From Terasakiella sp. SH-1 (GTDB lineage: Bacteria > Pseudomonadota > Alphaproteobacteria > Rhodospirillales > Terasakiellaceae): a DNA stretch of 64,000 bases. Position 1 is the first letter of the stretch, and every line of letters starts with the position of its first letter. The notes under the pieces were generated by a model that saw only the letters and a program-made list of their open reading frames with translations, was not told where the DNA came from and ran no database searches. Below, piece after piece: positions 62,747-64,000 of this stretch. A program made the translations under genes and the position numbers. The stretch spans positions 2,591,501 through 2,655,500 of the forward strand of contig NZ_CP038255.1 of assembly GCF_004564135.1 (NCBI RefSeq), read 5' to 3'.

Positions 62747-64000
62747 TCAGCTTTCGACGGCTTTACCCGCGAGCAGTTTTTTTGGGTTCATCAGAACCTT
62801 ACGGCGGACTTCGCCTGCTTCGCCAATAGACGGGGCTTTCGTGCCATCCACAAAGATTTCCAGCCCCCCTGCATTGCCTGTGCGCAAAATCAGGCCCTGA
62901 GTTGCCGGGACTTGATATTCATCACCTTCATTCAACACTTGAGTATGAAGCACTGTACCTTGATCATTTGTCACCTGAATCCAAGCATAATCAATGGCCT
63001 TAAGCAGGACTTTTTCAGTCATGGGCTGTGGCTTGGCAGGTTGTTCTTCTTCGACATCAACAGTTGTTTCTGCTAGCGTTTCAACTTTAGGCTTAACTTC
63101 ATCAACGGGCTTTTTCTCCGCCACGGCGATTTTTTCTTCAACCTTCTTTTCGACCTTTTTTACAGTCTCAGCAGGTTTCTTTTCCGCCTTTTTTGTAACT
63201 TCTTCTTTTTTCTTTTCTACAACGGCTTTTGTCTTTTCAACTGTTTCCTGCTTCTTTTTCTCAACAGGCTTTTTGACAGTCTCTTCGACTTTCTTTTCAA
63301 TCTTTTTCTCTGGCTTTTCCTCAACCTTTACGGTCTCAACAGGCTTGACCTCAACAGGGGCCGCAGCTTTTTCTTTTTCTTCAGCCTTTTTCACCGCTTC
63401 CATGGCTTTTTTCGCCATATCCTGAGTATCAGCTTGGCTCACGGGCTCTACGGGTTTTTCTTCAGGTTTATTTTCAGCAACCGCTTCTTCTTTCGGTTCT
63501 TCATCCACTGCCTTTTTGGTGTCTTTGACCTTATCGACCATTTCGGCAAATTTCGCTGGCAGATCCGGGACCAGCTCGGCCATGGAACGATCCTGAGAAG
63601 ACAGGAAATACCAACCGCCATATGCCACCAGCAAAATCACCAAACCGATCATAATGATCGCACCGCTCGGCACACTTTGTTCGGTCACAGGAGAAGGGAA
63701 CATCAGTTCAGAACGCCCTTCAAGGCCGTCAATTTCCGCCTTAAAACGGTTCACCACTTCTCCGGCATCTAGACCAAGATATTCGGCATAAGCCCGCACA
63801 AAACCCACCACATAGGTCTTGCCCGGCAGGTCTTCATAACGTCCTGCCTCAATCGCTTCAAGATAGACATAACGGATACGCAAAACATCAGAAACCGTTT
63901 GCAGTTCCTGCCCGGCGCGCTCACGCGATGTTTTCAACAGCTCACTTACACCCGGTCCGGTGTATGCGGGCTCTTGCGGTGCGTTACGACCTTTTTTAAT
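62747..64000 (-). CDS. rodZ: RodZ-type cytoskeletal membrane protein (5' end missing)
   Basis: The frame is open to the window edge, so the start lies beyond 64000; an internal TTG at 63937 is only a leucine. The N-terminal helix-turn-helix (QELQTVSDVLRIRYVYLEAIEAGRYEDLPGKTYVVGFVRAYAEYLGLD) is that of RodZ. A single membrane helix (~GAIIMIGLVILLVAYGGWYF), a long Lys/Glu/Val-rich linker (~120 residues or more) and a C-terminal beta domain (WIQVTNDQGTVLHTQVLNEGDEY) follow. RodZ links MreB to the membrane for cell shape. The linker is unusually long and low in complexity. Confidence 0.88.
   Translation of the reverse strand: MKKGRNAPQEPAYTGPGVSELLKTSRERAGQELQTVSDVLRIRYVYLEAIEAGRYEDLPGKTYVVGFVRAYAEYLGLDAGEVVNRFKAEIDGLEGRSELMFPSPVTEQSVPSGAIIMIGLVILLVAYGGWYFLSSQDRSMAELVPDLPAKFAEMVDKVKDTKKAVDEEPKEEAVAENKPEEKPVEPVSQADTQDMAKKAMEAVKKAEEKEKAAAPVEVKPVETVKVEEKPEKKIEKKVEETVKKPVEKKKQETVEKTKAVVEKKKEEVTKKAEKKPAETVKKVEKKVEEKIAVAEKKPVDEVKPKVETLAETTVDVEEEQPAKPQPMTEKVLLKAIDYAWIQVTNDQGTVLHTQVLNEGDEYQVPATQGLILRTGNAGGLEIFVDGTKAPSIGEAGEVRRKVLMNPKKLLAGKAVES

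Noticed and set aside
62747-63937. rodZ as a complete gene starting at 63937
   Set aside because: The codon there is TTG in the middle of the helix-turn-helix, and the frame stays open to 64000, so the gene is cut by the window edge.
1-64000. tRNA, rRNA, CRISPR array or prophage
   Set aside because: None could be recognised by eye; a tRNA scan would be the decisive check.

Overview
The window looks like about 64 kb of chromosome from a marine-type alphaproteobacterium, probably Rhodospirillales (Terasakiella/Thalassospira-like). That is an inference from a class I lysyl-tRNA synthetase, the PurS/PurQ/PurL split, DUF1150 next to Hsp20, an alphaproteobacterial-style SerC, a full thiosulfate-oxidising sox cluster, moderate GC and many large sensory proteins. 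No rRNA, tRNA, CRISPR array or prophage is visible.

Layout. 1-483: truncated glycine-betaine-type binding protein. 1010-9755: signalling block (GGDEF-EAL protein, metallo-beta-lactamase/cNMP-binding protein, hybrid kinase) and an alpha/beta hydrolase-rhodanese pair. 9863-23310: sulfur-oxidation region. Read on the minus strand it runs fccA-fccB, a NapC-type tetraheme anchor, a duplicated-diheme (four-haem) cytochrome c, a YqeB-type molybdenum-hydroxylase maturation protein, then soxX-Y-Z-A-B-C-D, soxS, a DsrE-family protein and soxW. A CcdA/SoxV-type reductant transporter is convergent, and a hybrid histidine kinase (23618-25927) diverges from the upstream end. Together these supply sulfide oxidation (FccAB), thiosulfate oxidation (SoxXA, YZ, B, CD), thiol recycling (SoxS/V/W) and a probable membrane-quinone electron link.

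25973-38588: DinG-type helicase, lysK, a queG/binding-protein/thyA/folA run, msrA, an orphan response regulator, and a tungstate-type ABC transporter operon with MoaD-like and FAD oxidoreductase genes but no tungsten enzyme or binding protein. 38709-54645: a chemoreceptor behind a Fur-like box, serC, purB, several unknowns, aroK, an hsp20 gene behind a ROSE-like RNA thermometer candidate, two tandem globin-coupled chemoreceptors, and a KAP-type P-loop NTPase fused to leucine-rich repeats. 54712-58745: purC, purS, purQ, purL. 62747-64000: truncated rodZ.

The most striking structure is 58935-62651, three insertion sequences nested inside each other. An IS3-family element is split by an IS256-family element with an 8-9 bp target duplication. 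The IS256 transposase gene is itself split by an IS110-family element. Removing each insert in turn restores the reading frame across the junction. The IS110 5' non-coding end has the stem-loop/target-loop/donor-loop order of a bridge RNA. Four short guide-like segments in it match the element's own ends and the IS256 insertion site around a CT core.
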